A stretch of DNA of 35,591 bases from Candidatus Mediterraneibacter excrementavium (GCA_019120275.1 DWVL01000079.1:1-35591), one strand, 5' to 3'; positions 24,183-32,098 are shown, counted from the first letter of the stretch. The notes: generated from the sequence alone by a model not told the origin. Program-made: numbers and translations.

Positions 24183-25088
24183 TTACTGTATATTTCCCGC
24201 GTCGTCAAGAAGTCCTTCATAGGTCTGGCCTGCAGCAAGTTCGTTAGCTTCTGCAACAAACTGATCCATGCTGCCGTCCTCGACAGCCGCCGCGATCGCT
24301 TCATTAACCGCATCAAGCAGAGGCTGATTATCTTTTACAACACCGATAGCGGAACCGGTCACATCCGTCTCCACATCCAGGACGATCTGAAGATCCGGGT
24401 AGTTTTTCTGATAGCTTTCTGCGATCGCTGTCTCCATAAAAGCAGCGTCCAGTGTACCTGCAACAAGTTCAGAAACGATATCCGTCACCTTGGGAAGAGA
24501 AATGATATCCGCATCCGGTGTATTCTCATTTGCGAGATCAAACTGAAGTGAAGCGATCTGTGCTCCGACCTGCACGTCCGGATCATTCAGTGCATCAAAG
24601 GATGTAAATTTGTCTGCATTTTCTTTGGTTGTTACGACAGACTGTTCTCCGTCATAGTAAATATCTGAGAAATCCATAATGTTTTCACGTTTCTCATCCG
24701 GTGCGAGTCCGGCCATTCCGAGATCAACGGATTTTGTCTGAAGTTCGCTGAGCACACCGTCAAAGTCAACTGTAATGATCTCCAGTTCCAGTCCCATATA
24801 ATCTGCAATATACTGTGCAAGAGCAAGGTCAAATCCTGCCAGTGTCGGATTTCCTTCCTCATCGATCGCATAGAACTCATACGGTGCGTAATCCGGACTT
24901 GTGGCAACTGTCAGCTTGCCTTCTGCCACAGTCTCGATCGCTGCCGCATCTCCTGCATCGTCTGCGGATGCGTCATCCGTTGTCTCTGCAGAGCTGTCAG
25001 ATGCTGTATCATCGCTTCCGCCTCCGCATGCCGCAAGTGACATTACCATGCATCCTGCAAGTAATGCTGCCAATACTTTCTTTTTCAT
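24183..25088 (-). CDS. polar amino acid ABC transporter, substrate-binding lipoprotein
   Basis: 301 residues. A signal peptide with lipobox 'LAAC' (Cys21) is followed by a Gly/Ser/Asp/Ala-rich acidic linker to about residue 50, then a type 3 solute-binding domain beginning 'GKLTVATSPDYAPYEF'. Further family marks are 'AGFDLALAQYIA' and 'DLGMAGLAPDEKRENIMDFSD'. It delivers an amino acid to the permease outside the membrane. AAGGAGG lies 10 bases before the ATG. First gene of the three-gene transporter operon. Confidence 0.95.
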   Translation of the reverse strand: MKKKVLAALLAGCMVMSLAACGGGSDDTASDSSAETTDDASADDAGDAAAIETVAEGKLTVATSPDYAPYEFYAIDEEGNPTLAGFDLALAQYIADYMGLELEIITVDFDGVLSELQTKSVDLGMAGLAPDEKRENIMDFSDIYYDGEQSVVTTKENADKFTSFDALNDPDVQVGAQIASLQFDLANENTPDADIISLPKVTDIVSELVAGTLDAAFMETAIAESYQKNYPDLQIVLDVETDVTGSAIGVVKDNQPLLDAVNEAIAAAVEDGSMDQFVAEANELAAGQTYEGLLDDAGNIQ

Positions 25089-25133
25089 AATATGTTCCTC
25101 CTTATTTCTGAATAAATATGTAGTTAAAACTCA

Positions 25134-25162
25134 TATTTATTAATCATACTCCATTTAGTCAA
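25134..25162 (-). promoter_or_regulatory. candidate sigma-A promoter of the amino-acid ABC operon
   Basis: On the minus strand TTGACT (25157-25162) and TAAATA (25134-25139) are 17 bases apart, about 45 bases upstream of the binding-protein start. The -35 is good and the -10 is weak. No long leader is possible. Confidence 0.45.
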
Positions 25163-25212
25163 ATTAATCAATACATAATACATATTAATGGTAAAAAAAG
25201 TGTTAGAAAGAT

Positions 25213-25241
25213 TTGCCACAATGACTGGATTCGTGTATACT
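25213..25241 (+). promoter_or_regulatory. sigma-A promoter of the radical SAM/RNase operon
   Basis: TTGCCA (25213-25218), 17 bases, TATACT (25236-25241). Transcription would start near 25248, which excludes the longer in-frame start at 25247 and supports the ATG at 25286. Confidence 0.7.
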
Positions 25242-25285
25242 AGGCATTGTTTAAATCCAATTTTGATCAGAATCAGGAGTTATTT

Positions 25286-27151
25286 ATGCGAAAGCTGGCA
25301 TTGAATGATGACATATTATTAAATATCGAGAAGCCTGCCCGTTACATCGGCGGCGAAGTTAATTCTGTGATGAAGGATAAAGACGAAGTGGATATCCGTT
25401 TCGCCATGTGCTTCCCGGACGTCTACGAGATCGGCATGTCCCATCTGGGCATCCAGATCCTCTATGACATGTTCAACCGCAGGGAGGATACCTGGTGTGA
25501 ACGTGTCTATTCTCCGTGGCTGGATCTGGACAAAGTGATGCGCATGAAGAAGATCCCGCTCTTTGCGCTGGAATCCCAGGACCCGGTCCGGGACTTTGAT
25601 TTTCTCGGCATTACGATCCAGTTCGAGATGTGCTACACGAATATCCTTCAGATCCTGGACTTAAGCCATATCCCGCTCCATGCTGCAGACCGGACGGAAG
25701 CGGACCCCATCGTCATCGGCGGCGGGCCCTGCGCTTACAATCCTGAACCGCTGGCGGAATTTTTCGATATCTTCTATATCGGAGAGGGAGAGACGGTTTA
25801 CGATGAACTTCTCAACACATATAAAGTATGGAAGAAGTACGGCGGTTCTAGACAGGATTTTCTCAGGCAGGCCGCCCGGATCGAAGGACTCTATGTCCCG
25901 CGGTTTTATGATGTGACATACAATGGGGACGGTACGATTGCCGCATTTACATCGAATGATCCGTGTGCGCCTTCAAAAGTGCGCAAGCAGGTGGTCATGG
26001 ACGTGACCGATACACCGTATCCCATGAAGCCGGTCGTCCCATATATTAAAGCGACCCAGGACCGGGTTGTCCTGGAGATCCAGCGGGGATGCATCCGCGG
26101 CTGCCGGTTCTGCCAGGCGGGGATGATCTACCGTCCGACACGGGAGCGAAGCGTGGAGACGCTGAAAGAATATGCCCGCACTATGCTTAAGAATACGGGA
26201 CATGAAGAGATTTCCTTAAGTTCCTTAAGCTCCAGCGACTATTCAAAGCTGAACGAACTTGTAACATTTCTCATCAAAGAATTTAAAGATAAAGGGATCA
26301 ATATTTCCCTTCCTTCCCTGCGTATCGATGCCTTCTCTCTGGATGTCATGAGCAAGGTTCAGGATATCCGCAAGAGCAGCCTGACTTTCGCTCCGGAGGC
26401 CGGCTCCCAGCGGATGCGGGATGTGATCAACAAAGGTTTGACTGAAGAAGAGATCCTGACGGGCGCAGGACAGGCCTTTGAAGGCGGCTGGACCAAGGTC
26501 AAACTCTACTTCATGCTGGGACTCCCAACAGAGACGGAAGAGGATATGAAAGAGATCGCGCGCCTGTCCGACCGGGTGGCACGCAGATATTACGAGATCC
26601 CGAAGGAAGACCGGCACGGAAAATGCCAGATCACAGCCAGTTCCTCTTTCTTCGTGCCCAAACCGTTCACCCCGTTCCAGTGGGCGTCCATGTATCCGGC
26701 GGAAGAATATGACCGGCGGGCCCATCTGGTCAATGACGAGTTCCGCGAGCAGCTGAACCGGAAGAGCCTGAAGTATAACTGGCACGACGCCCAAGGCACG
26801 GTGCTGGAAGGCGTCATGGCCCGGGGAGACAGGAGAGTAGGTAAAGTGATCGAAGAGGCCTACCGCCTGGGCTGCCTCTTTGATTCCTGGACGGAAGCTT
26901 TCCGTTATGACCTGTGGATGCAGGCTTTTGACAACACCTGTGTGGATATCGCTTTTTATAATGAGCGTGTACGTGGAAAAGACGAGATCTTCCCCTGGGA
27001 TTTTATCGATATCGGCGTGAGCCGTTCCTTCCTCCGCCGGGAATGGGAACGGGCAATGAATGAAACCGTAACCCCGAACTGCCGGGAGAAATGTTCCGGC
27101 TGTGGAGCTGCGGGATTCGGAGGAGGTGTCTGTGTTGAAGGCAAGAATTAA
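25286..27151 (+). CDS. B12-binding-domain radical SAM protein, TIGR03960 family
   Basis: 621 residues. The N-terminal part (about 35-190) is a cobalamin-binding-type Rossmann domain, in which the position of the canonical D-x-H-x2-G motif reads Asp45-Val-Tyr-Glu-Ile-Gly50. The radical SAM cluster motif is 'CIRGCRFC' (Cys269, 273, 276). A C-terminal Cys group (599, 603, 606, 616) may hold another metal site. The reaction is unknown to me. The family is typically adjacent or fused to the DUF2344 protein encoded next, and both commonly precede RNase E/G. ATG 25286 is preferred: AGGAG lies 6 bases upstream, and the promoter excludes earlier starts. Confidence 0.92.
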   Translation: MRKLALNDDILLNIEKPARYIGGEVNSVMKDKDEVDIRFAMCFPDVYEIGMSHLGIQILYDMFNRREDTWCERVYSPWLDLDKVMRMKKIPLFALESQDPVRDFDFLGITIQFEMCYTNILQILDLSHIPLHAADRTEADPIVIGGGPCAYNPEPLAEFFDIFYIGEGETVYDELLNTYKVWKKYGGSRQDFLRQAARIEGLYVPRFYDVTYNGDGTIAAFTSNDPCAPSKVRKQVVMDVTDTPYPMKPVVPYIKATQDRVVLEIQRGCIRGCRFCQAGMIYRPTRERSVETLKEYARTMLKNTGHEEISLSSLSSSDYSKLNELVTFLIKEFKDKGINISLPSLRIDAFSLDVMSKVQDIRKSSLTFAPEAGSQRMRDVINKGLTEEEILTGAGQAFEGGWTKVKLYFMLGLPTETEEDMKEIARLSDRVARRYYEIPKEDRHGKCQITASSSFFVPKPFTPFQWASMYPAEEYDRRAHLVNDEFREQLNRKSLKYNWHDAQGTVLEGVMARGDRRVGKVIEEAYRLGCLFDSWTEAFRYDLWMQAFDNTCVDIAFYNERVRGKDEIFPWDFIDIGVSRSFLRREWERAMNETVTPNCREKCSGCGAAGFGGGVCVEGKN

Positions 27152-27866
27152 ATTCAGAAAATATGGGGTCCTTCGCTTTATCGGACATCTGGACGTGATG
27201 CGGTATTTCCAGAAAGTGATGCGCCGGGCTGATATTCCGATCGCATTTACCGGAGGATACAGTCCGCATATGATCATGTCCTTTGCAAGTCCTCTTGGGA
27301 TCGGCCTGGAAAGCGAGGGGGAGTATCTGGATATCGAACTGACAGAACCGGTTGAAAGCCGGGAAGCTGTGCGCAGGATGAATGAAGCCGGAGTGGACGG
27401 GATCGAGGTGGTCTCCCTGCGGCAGATCGCGGAGGAGAAGAAGATGACCGGCATGACCATCCTTGCTGCGGCCGATTATCTGATCATTCCCGCCGTTTAC
27501 GCAGAACAGAAAGACATGAGGCGGATGCTTCCGGAAGACTGGCAGCTCCGTTTTCGCGCATTTACCGGACAGGATGAGATCCGCGTCGTCAAACAGACCA
27601 AGCGCAGCGAGCGTGAAGTTAATCTGCGTCCGCTTATCTACCATTGGGAATTCCGCGGAGATAATATTTACATGAAGCTTGCCGCCGGCAGCACTGAAAA
27701 TCTCAAGCCGGATCTGGTCATGGATGCGTTTCTGAAGACGATCTTAACCGATGCTGATGAAGCATCCTGTTATTTTACTTACCGCAGACTGGAAATGTAT
27801 GCCGATGTGGGAGAGGACGGCGAACGAAAACTTGTAACCCTGGAATCACTCGGAGAAGAGATTTGA
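27132..27866 (+). CDS. TIGR03936 family protein (DUF2344)
   Basis: About 244 residues. The N-terminus 'KARIKFRKYGVLRFIGHLDVMRYFQKVMRRADIP' and 'GGYSPHMIMSFASPLGIGLESEGEYLDIEL' are the DUF2344 signatures. It is a conserved companion of the TIGR03960 radical SAM protein; its biochemical role is unknown. There is no ATG in place. GTG at 27132 (5 bases after AGGAGG) or TTG at 27135 (8 bases after) are the candidates; I list the GTG. The gene overlaps its radical SAM partner by about 20 bases and the RNase gene by 4, so the three are translationally coupled. Confidence 0.9.
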   Translation: MLKARIKFRKYGVLRFIGHLDVMRYFQKVMRRADIPIAFTGGYSPHMIMSFASPLGIGLESEGEYLDIELTEPVESREAVRRMNEAGVDGIEVVSLRQIAEEKKMTGMTILAAADYLIIPAVYAEQKDMRRMLPEDWQLRFRAFTGQDEIRVVKQTKRSEREVNLRPLIYHWEFRGDNIYMKLAAGSTENLKPDLVMDAFLKTILTDADEASCYFTYRRLEMYADVGEDGERKLVTLESLGEEI

Positions 27867-29068
27867 GACGAAAAATTCTGATCGAAAAAAGAGACAACCG
27901 GATAAGGACTTATTTCTGTGAGGACGGTGAAATTGTGGAAATCCACAGCACTGCAGCCTCCGGAAACAGAGAAGACCGCCATCGCCTCGGCGACATTTAT
28001 ATCGGACGGGTAAGCAATATCGTGCCCAATATCGGTGCTGCATTTATAGAAATCGAAAAGGGCATCAACTGCTACTATGACATGAAAGATGCGGCCCATG
28101 CGATCTTTACACACAAGTCAGGGAAAAAAGCACTTTGCATCGGTGATGAACTGGTCGTACAGATCAGCCGTGAAGCGGTTAAAAGCAAAGCACCGACTGT
28201 CACCGGCAATTTAAGCTTTACCGGGCGGTATGCGGTCCTGACCCATGGGAATACAAGGATAGGAGTGTCTTCCAAGATCCCGAAAGCCATGCGCGAAGAA
28301 TTTAAAAAAGAATTCGCCAGCCTGGAAAATGACGCATACGGCATTATTATCCGGACGAACGCCAAAGACGCGCCGCTGAAGGATATTAAAAAAGAGATTG
28401 CATTACTGCAGGAAGAATACACCGGTCTTGTCCGAATGGCTGCCACACGTACGTGTTTCTCCTGTCTGAAATCTGCTCTGCCGTCTTATATCGCAGATCT
28501 TAAAAACGTTTATATGGAAGGTATGGAGTCGATCATCGTTGGGGACAAAGATTTGTATACACGTATTCATCTTTATTTTCAGGCTGAACTTCCGGAATAT
28601 ACAGATCTTCTGGAACTGTATGATAATCCTGAGTTTCCTCTGGACAAACTGTACAGCACGCAGACGATCCTTGACAGGGCATTAAATGAGCGTGCATGGC
28701 TGAAAACCGGAGGCTATCTGATCATTCAGCCGACGGAAGCGCTTACCGTTATCGATGTAAATTCCGGAAAAGCTGCGGCTAAGGCCCGCGCAAAAGCAGA
28801 TATCGAGGCTGGCACCCTAAAGGTAAATCTGGAAGCTGCCAGAGAAGCAGCCCGTCAGATCCGGCTGCGCAACCTGTCCGGCATCATCCTGGTTGATTTT
28901 ATCAATCTTTCAGAAGAAACAAGCACGACAAAACTTCTCAGCGAATTCCGGCATTGTCTGTCCCGTGATCCGATCCAGACGACACTGGTGGATATGACCG
29001 CGCTCGGACTGGTGGAAGTCACACGAAAAAAAGTCAGAAAGCCTCTGTATGAAGAGGAAAAAAACTGA
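27863..29068 (+). CDS. ribonuclease E/G family protein
   Basis: 401 residues. RNase E/G enzymes make single-strand endonucleolytic cuts in RNA, including rRNA processing and mRNA decay. An S1 RNA-binding domain (about 37-125, beginning 'HRLGDIYIGRVSNIVPNIGAAFIEI') is followed by the DNase I-like catalytic domain with Mg-binding Asp298 ('VIDVNSGK') and Asp345 ('ILVDFINL'). The chain ends at 'VRKPLYEEEKN', just after the 'GLVEVTRKK' motif, so the C-P-x-C zinc-link that normally follows is absent. Translation begins at a TTG that shares bases with the upstream TGA stop and follows GGAGAAGAG. Confidence 0.92.
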   Translation: MRRKILIEKRDNRIRTYFCEDGEIVEIHSTAASGNREDRHRLGDIYIGRVSNIVPNIGAAFIEIEKGINCYYDMKDAAHAIFTHKSGKKALCIGDELVVQISREAVKSKAPTVTGNLSFTGRYAVLTHGNTRIGVSSKIPKAMREEFKKEFASLENDAYGIIIRTNAKDAPLKDIKKEIALLQEEYTGLVRMAATRTCFSCLKSALPSYIADLKNVYMEGMESIIVGDKDLYTRIHLYFQAELPEYTDLLELYDNPEFPLDKLYSTQTILDRALNERAWLKTGGYLIIQPTEALTVIDVNSGKAAAKARAKADIEAGTLKVNLEAAREAARQIRLRNLSGIILVDFINLSEETSTTKLLSEFRHCLSRDPIQTTLVDMTALGLVEVTRKKVRKPLYEEEKN

Positions 29069-29076
29069 TTTTTCCG

Positions 29077-29105
29077 TTTACAACCGGCCTGCATAGGGTT
29101 ATAAT
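29077..29105 (+). promoter_or_regulatory. sigma-A promoter of aspartate kinase
   Basis: TTTACA (29077-29082), 17 bases, perfect TATAAT (29100-29105), directly after the RNase gene. The leader to the kinase start is about 63 bases, too short for a lysine riboswitch. Confidence 0.85.
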
Positions 29106-29174
29106 GTTCGCGGCGCTTTATTTTCCGCGCACGATGCTTTAATTTTGAAATATACATTTGGAGGAATAAATATA

Positions 29175-30494
29175 ATGAAGAAAGTAGTGAAGTTCGGAGG
29201 AAGTTCTCTGGCAAACGCAGAACAGTTTAAAAAGGTCGGCGCGATCATCAGAGAAGAGGAGTCGAGACGGTACGTTGTTCCGTCCGCACCCGGGAAGCGG
29301 TTCTCCGGGGACACGAAAGTAACGGATATGCTTTATGCCTGTTATGAGAGCGCTGTCAGCGGAAAGGACTTTTCCGGACAGCTTGCGCAGATCCAAGAAC
29401 GCTACCAGGAGATCATCGACGGACTGAACCTTACATTTTCACTTGACAGTGATTTTGAAAAGATCTATAAAGATTTTTCCAGTCTGGCCGGTGAAGACTA
29501 CGCGGCATCACGCGGTGAATTCCTGAACGGAAAGGTCATGGCTGCGTATCTTTCTTTTGATTTTATCGATGCAGCTGAAGTCGTACGTTTTAACGACGAC
29601 GGTTCCTTTAACGCTGAGGTGACGAACCGACTTCTTTCAGAACGCCTGAAAGACAAGCCTAATGCTGTGATCCCCGGATTCTACGGCGCAAAAGAAAACG
29701 GAGAGGTTGTAACATTTTCCCGCGGCGGATCCGACATTACCGGTTCTCTTGTGGCTCTTGCCGTAAAAGCAGATCTCTATGAGAACTGGACAGACGTGTC
29801 AGGATTCCTTATCGCCGATCCCAGGATCGTTAAAAAGCCGAAATCGATCGAAACCATTACTTACAAAGAACTGCGCGAGCTCTCCTATATGGGCGCCAGC
29901 GTACTGCATGAGGATGCGATCTTCCCGGTACGTAAAGCAGGGATTCCGATCAACATAAGAAATACCAACCGACCGGAAGACAAGGGAACACTGATCGTGG
30001 AGAGCACCTGCCGCCAGCCGAAATATACGATTACCGGCATCGCCGGAACAGACGGATTTGTTGCAGTTACAGTTGAAAAGGCAATGATGAACTCTGAAGT
30101 CGGATTCTGCCGCAAAGTCCTGCAGATTTTCGAGGATAACGGCGTATCCATTGAACACATGCCTTCAGGCATCGACACGATGTCAATCCTTGTTAATAAA
30201 GACGTTTTTGAAGAGAAAGAGCAGAAGATCCTGGCTGACATCAACGATACCGTACACCCGGATCATGTGGAACTTGATTCCGGTCTGGCGCTGATCGCTG
30301 TCGTGGGACGTGGTATGAAGTCCACAAGAGGAACTGCCGGAAGGATTTTCTCAGCACTTGCACATGCCCATATCAACGTCAAGATGATTGACCAGGGTTC
30401 CAGCGAGCTCAATATTATAATCGGTGTGCGGCATGAAGATTTCAAAGATGCGATCCGCGCGCTGTATGAGATTTTCGTACTGACTCAGATCTGA
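29175..30494 (+). CDS. lysC: aspartate kinase
   Basis: 439 residues. It phosphorylates L-aspartate with ATP, the committed step to lysine, threonine, methionine and diaminopimelate. The amino-acid-kinase domain opens with 'VVKFGGSSLAN' and contains 'SRGGSDITGSLVALAV' and 'WTDVSGFLIADPR'; two C-terminal ACT domains (about 300-439) would bind the feedback amino acid. The segment 'RYVVPSAPGKR' marks the subtype common in Clostridia. GGAGG upstream and the promoter at 29077-29105 fix the ATG at 29175; the open frame extends further to 29145 without support. Which amino acid inhibits it cannot be read here. Confidence 0.93.
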   Translation: MKKVVKFGGSSLANAEQFKKVGAIIREEESRRYVVPSAPGKRFSGDTKVTDMLYACYESAVSGKDFSGQLAQIQERYQEIIDGLNLTFSLDSDFEKIYKDFSSLAGEDYAASRGEFLNGKVMAAYLSFDFIDAAEVVRFNDDGSFNAEVTNRLLSERLKDKPNAVIPGFYGAKENGEVVTFSRGGSDITGSLVALAVKADLYENWTDVSGFLIADPRIVKKPKSIETITYKELRELSYMGASVLHEDAIFPVRKAGIPINIRNTNRPEDKGTLIVESTCRQPKYTITGIAGTDGFVAVTVEKAMMNSEVGFCRKVLQIFEDNGVSIEHMPSGIDTMSILVNKDVFEEKEQKILADINDTVHPDHVELDSGLALIAVVGRGMKSTRGTAGRIFSALAHAHINVKMIDQGSSELNIIIGVRHEDFKDAIRALYEIFVLTQI

Positions 30495-30533
30495 CACTGA
30501 TATGCTGATACATGACACGGGAGGACGATAAAC

Positions 30534-30953
30534 ATGAACATCCTGTTCTTTTTAAAGCCAAAGAGCGAAGTAGCCTATGTCTACGATTATGGCACGCTCC
30601 GCCAGGTCCTGGAGACAATGGAATACCATAAATACGCCTGCATCCCGATGCTGAACAAAGCGGGAGAATATGTCGGAACGATCACGGAGGGCGATCTGCT
30701 CTGGGGGATCAAACGCTATGCCGACTTTGATATGAAAAAAGCAGAGAACATATTTATCAGGGATTTCCCGCGAAAAGTTGATTATGCTCCCGTATACGTG
30801 AATTCTAACATGGAGGATCTGCTCCGAAAGTCCATGAACCAGAACTTCGTGCCTGTCGTGGACGATGAACGAAAATTCATCGGGATCGTAACAAGGAAAA
30901 GCATTATTGAATACTGCTACGATAAAATTAAAAATATACCGGAAAACTGTTGA
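30534..30953 (+). CDS. two-CBS-domain protein
   Basis: 139 residues made of a tandem CBS pair (about 8-62 and 76-135), with the typical 'CIPMLNKAGEYVGTITEGDLLW' and 'FVPVVDDERKFIGIVTRKSIIEY' strands. CBS pairs bind adenine nucleotides and act as energy or ligand sensors, but there is no attached effector domain. It sits 39 bases after aspartate kinase and probably shares its transcript. A regulatory link to the kinase is speculation. The stop codon overlaps the -35 box of the rplU promoter. Confidence 0.9.
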   Translation: MNILFFLKPKSEVAYVYDYGTLRQVLETMEYHKYACIPMLNKAGEYVGTITEGDLLWGIKRYADFDMKKAENIFIRDFPRKVDYAPVYVNSNMEDLLRKSMNQNFVPVVDDERKFIGIVTRKSIIEYCYDKIKNIPENC

Positions 30954-30979
30954 CGCAGGAAAAACACATATGCTATACT
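30950..30979 (+). promoter_or_regulatory. sigma-A promoter of the rplU-rpmA operon
   Basis: TTGACG (30950-30955), 18 bases, TATACT (30974-30979). The -35 box includes the stop codon of the CBS gene. Start of transcription is expected near 30986. Confidence 0.8.
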
Positions 30980-30985
30980 ACAACA

Positions 30986-31067
30986 GTATGCCGCACAGCG
31001 AGGTTTTTAAAGTTCTGCAGGAATGCAGACACCACAGCTGGCGAGTAATGTTTATAGGAGGTGCTAT
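30986..31067 (+). promoter_or_regulatory. ribosomal protein L21 leader-like RNA element
   Basis: The roughly 80-base leader of rplU resembles the Firmicute L21 leader. CGC-A-CAGC (30992-30999) can pair with GCTGGCG (31037-31043) leaving one bulged A. This encloses a conserved-looking 'GAGGTTTTTAAAG' and an inner 6-bp hairpin (31014-31019 with 31024-31029) capped by GGAA. The motif ends near the AGGAGGT ribosome binding site, which fits autogenous control by L21. Identified from memory of the motif, not by covariance search. Confidence 0.6.
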
Positions 31068-31376
31068 ATGTACGCGATTATAGCAACAGGTGGCAAACAG
31101 TACAAAGTAGCTGAGGGCGATGTCATCAGAGTAGAAAAACTCGGTGTCGGAGCAGGCGAAACTTACACATTTGATCAGGTGCTTGCAGTAAACAACGACA
31201 AGCTGGTCATTGGTAATCCGACTGTTGAAGGTGCTACGGTTACAGCTTCTGTGATCGGCGACGGAAAAGCAAAGAAAGTTGTCGTTTACAAGTACAAGAG
31301 AAAAACCGGCTACCACAAGAAAAACGGTCACAGACAGCAGTACACGGCTGTAAAGATCGACAAGATCAATGCTTAA
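31068..31376 (+). CDS. rplU: 50S ribosomal protein L21
   Basis: 102 residues, normal L21. '[25 protein letters not shown]' and the basic C-terminal rRNA-binding region '[20 protein letters not shown]' are diagnostic. The ATG at 31068 follows AGGAGGT by 5 bases; the open frame upstream is leader RNA. First gene of the L21-Prp-L27 operon. Confidence 0.98.
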   Translation: MYAIIATGGKQYKVAEGDVIRVEKLGVGAGETYTFDQVLAVNNDKLVIGNPTVEGATVTASVIGDGKAKKVVVYKYKRKTGYHKKNGHRQQYTAVKIDKINA

Positions 31377-31385
31377 ATCTGATCA

Positions 31386-31718
31386 ATGGTTAAAGTAACG
31401 ATTTATAAGACCAGCAGGCACGGATATACAGGATTTGACCTTGACGGACATGCGGAATATGATGATCCAGGACAGGATATCGTCTGCGCGGCAGTCTCCG
31501 CACTGGTCATCAATACGGTCAACTCCATAGAACGTTTTACTGATGATGAAACAAATTGTATTTCAGATGAAGAATCCGGCAGGATCGAATTCCGGTTCCG
31601 TCAGATCCCTTCACATGATGCCTCGCTTTTGCTGGATTCCATGGTTCTCGGTCTGGAACAGATAGAAGACAGCAGTGATTATGAACCATACATTGACATT
31701 ATTTTCAAGGAGGTGTAA
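31386..31718 (+). CDS. prp: ribosomal-processing cysteine protease Prp
   Basis: 110 residues. Prp removes the N-terminal extension of L27 in Firmicutes, a cleavage required for ribosome function. The catalytic pair His22 ('[12 protein letters not shown]') and Cys34 ('[10 protein letters not shown]') is intact. It lies between rplU and rpmA, as expected, and its last codons contain the AAGGAGGT ribosome binding site of rpmA, linking protease and substrate expression. Confidence 0.95.
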   Translation: MVKVTIYKTSRHGYTGFDLDGHAEYDDPGQDIVCAAVSALVINTVNSIERFTDDETNCISDEESGRIEFRFRQIPSHDASLLLDSMVLGLEQIEDSSDYEPYIDIIFKEV

Positions 31719-31723
31719 GAACC

Positions 31724-32008
31724 ATGATGAAAATGAATCTTCAGTTCTTTGCTCACAAAAAGGGAGTTGGTTCTACAAAGAACGGACGTGATTCCGAGTC
31801 TAAGAGACTGGGCGCGAAAAGAGCAGACGGACAGTTTGTAAAAGCCGGAAATATCCTCTACAGACAGCGCGGCACAAAGATCCATCCGGGTGTGAATGTC
31901 GGACGCGGCGGAGATGATACTCTGTTTGCACTGGTAGACGGTATCGTCAGATACGAAAGAAAAGGAAGAGATAAGAAACAGGTTTCTATCTATCCGGCAG
32001 CTGAGTAA
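31724..32008 (+). CDS. rpmA: 50S ribosomal protein L27 precursor with cleavable N-terminus
   Basis: 94 residues. The extension M-M-K-M-N-L-Q-F-F precedes '[21 protein letters not shown]', the mature L27 start; cleavage by Prp is expected between Phe9 and Ala10. Mature L27 reaches the peptidyl-transferase centre. '[27 protein letters not shown]' is the family core. ATG 31724 lies 8 bases after AAGGAGGT. Confidence 0.98.
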   Translation: MMKMNLQFFAHKKGVGSTKNGRDSESKRLGAKRADGQFVKAGNILYRQRGTKIHPGVNVGRGGDDTLFALVDGIVRYERKGRDKKQVSIYPAAE

Positions 32009-32021
32009 ACGCAGTCAAGTC

Positions 32022-32052
32022 AGGCCCCAGACCTTTACGGTCCGGGGCTTTT
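32022..32052 (+). terminator. terminator after rpmA
   Basis: A GC-rich stem (32022-32033 with 32039-32050, one A-C mismatch, loop TTTAC) is followed by a short T run. I see no convincing promoter before obgE, so read-through is likely and it may set lower expression of downstream genes relative to ribosomal proteins. Confidence 0.75.
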
Positions 32053-32098
32053 GTAACATTATTGATGATTCAGCATGAGAATGAGAAAAGGAGACAGT

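Noticed and set aside
25247-25285. Upstream start for the radical SAM protein
   Set aside because: It would coincide with the predicted transcription start and lacks a ribosome binding site; ATG 25286 has AGGAG.
26213-26232. Tandem TTCCTTAAG repeat in the radical SAM gene
   Set aside because: It encodes a Ser/Leu-rich stretch within a conserved part of the protein; codon repetition rather than a regulatory element.
26243-27460. 405-codon minus-strand open frame opposite the radical SAM gene
   Set aside because: The plus strand encodes clear family motifs across the same region; the antisense frame shows no domain.
29106-29174. Lysine riboswitch upstream of aspartate kinase
   Set aside because: The leader after the TATAAT is only about 63 bases, far shorter than a lysine riboswitch; only a weak 5-bp hairpin is visible.
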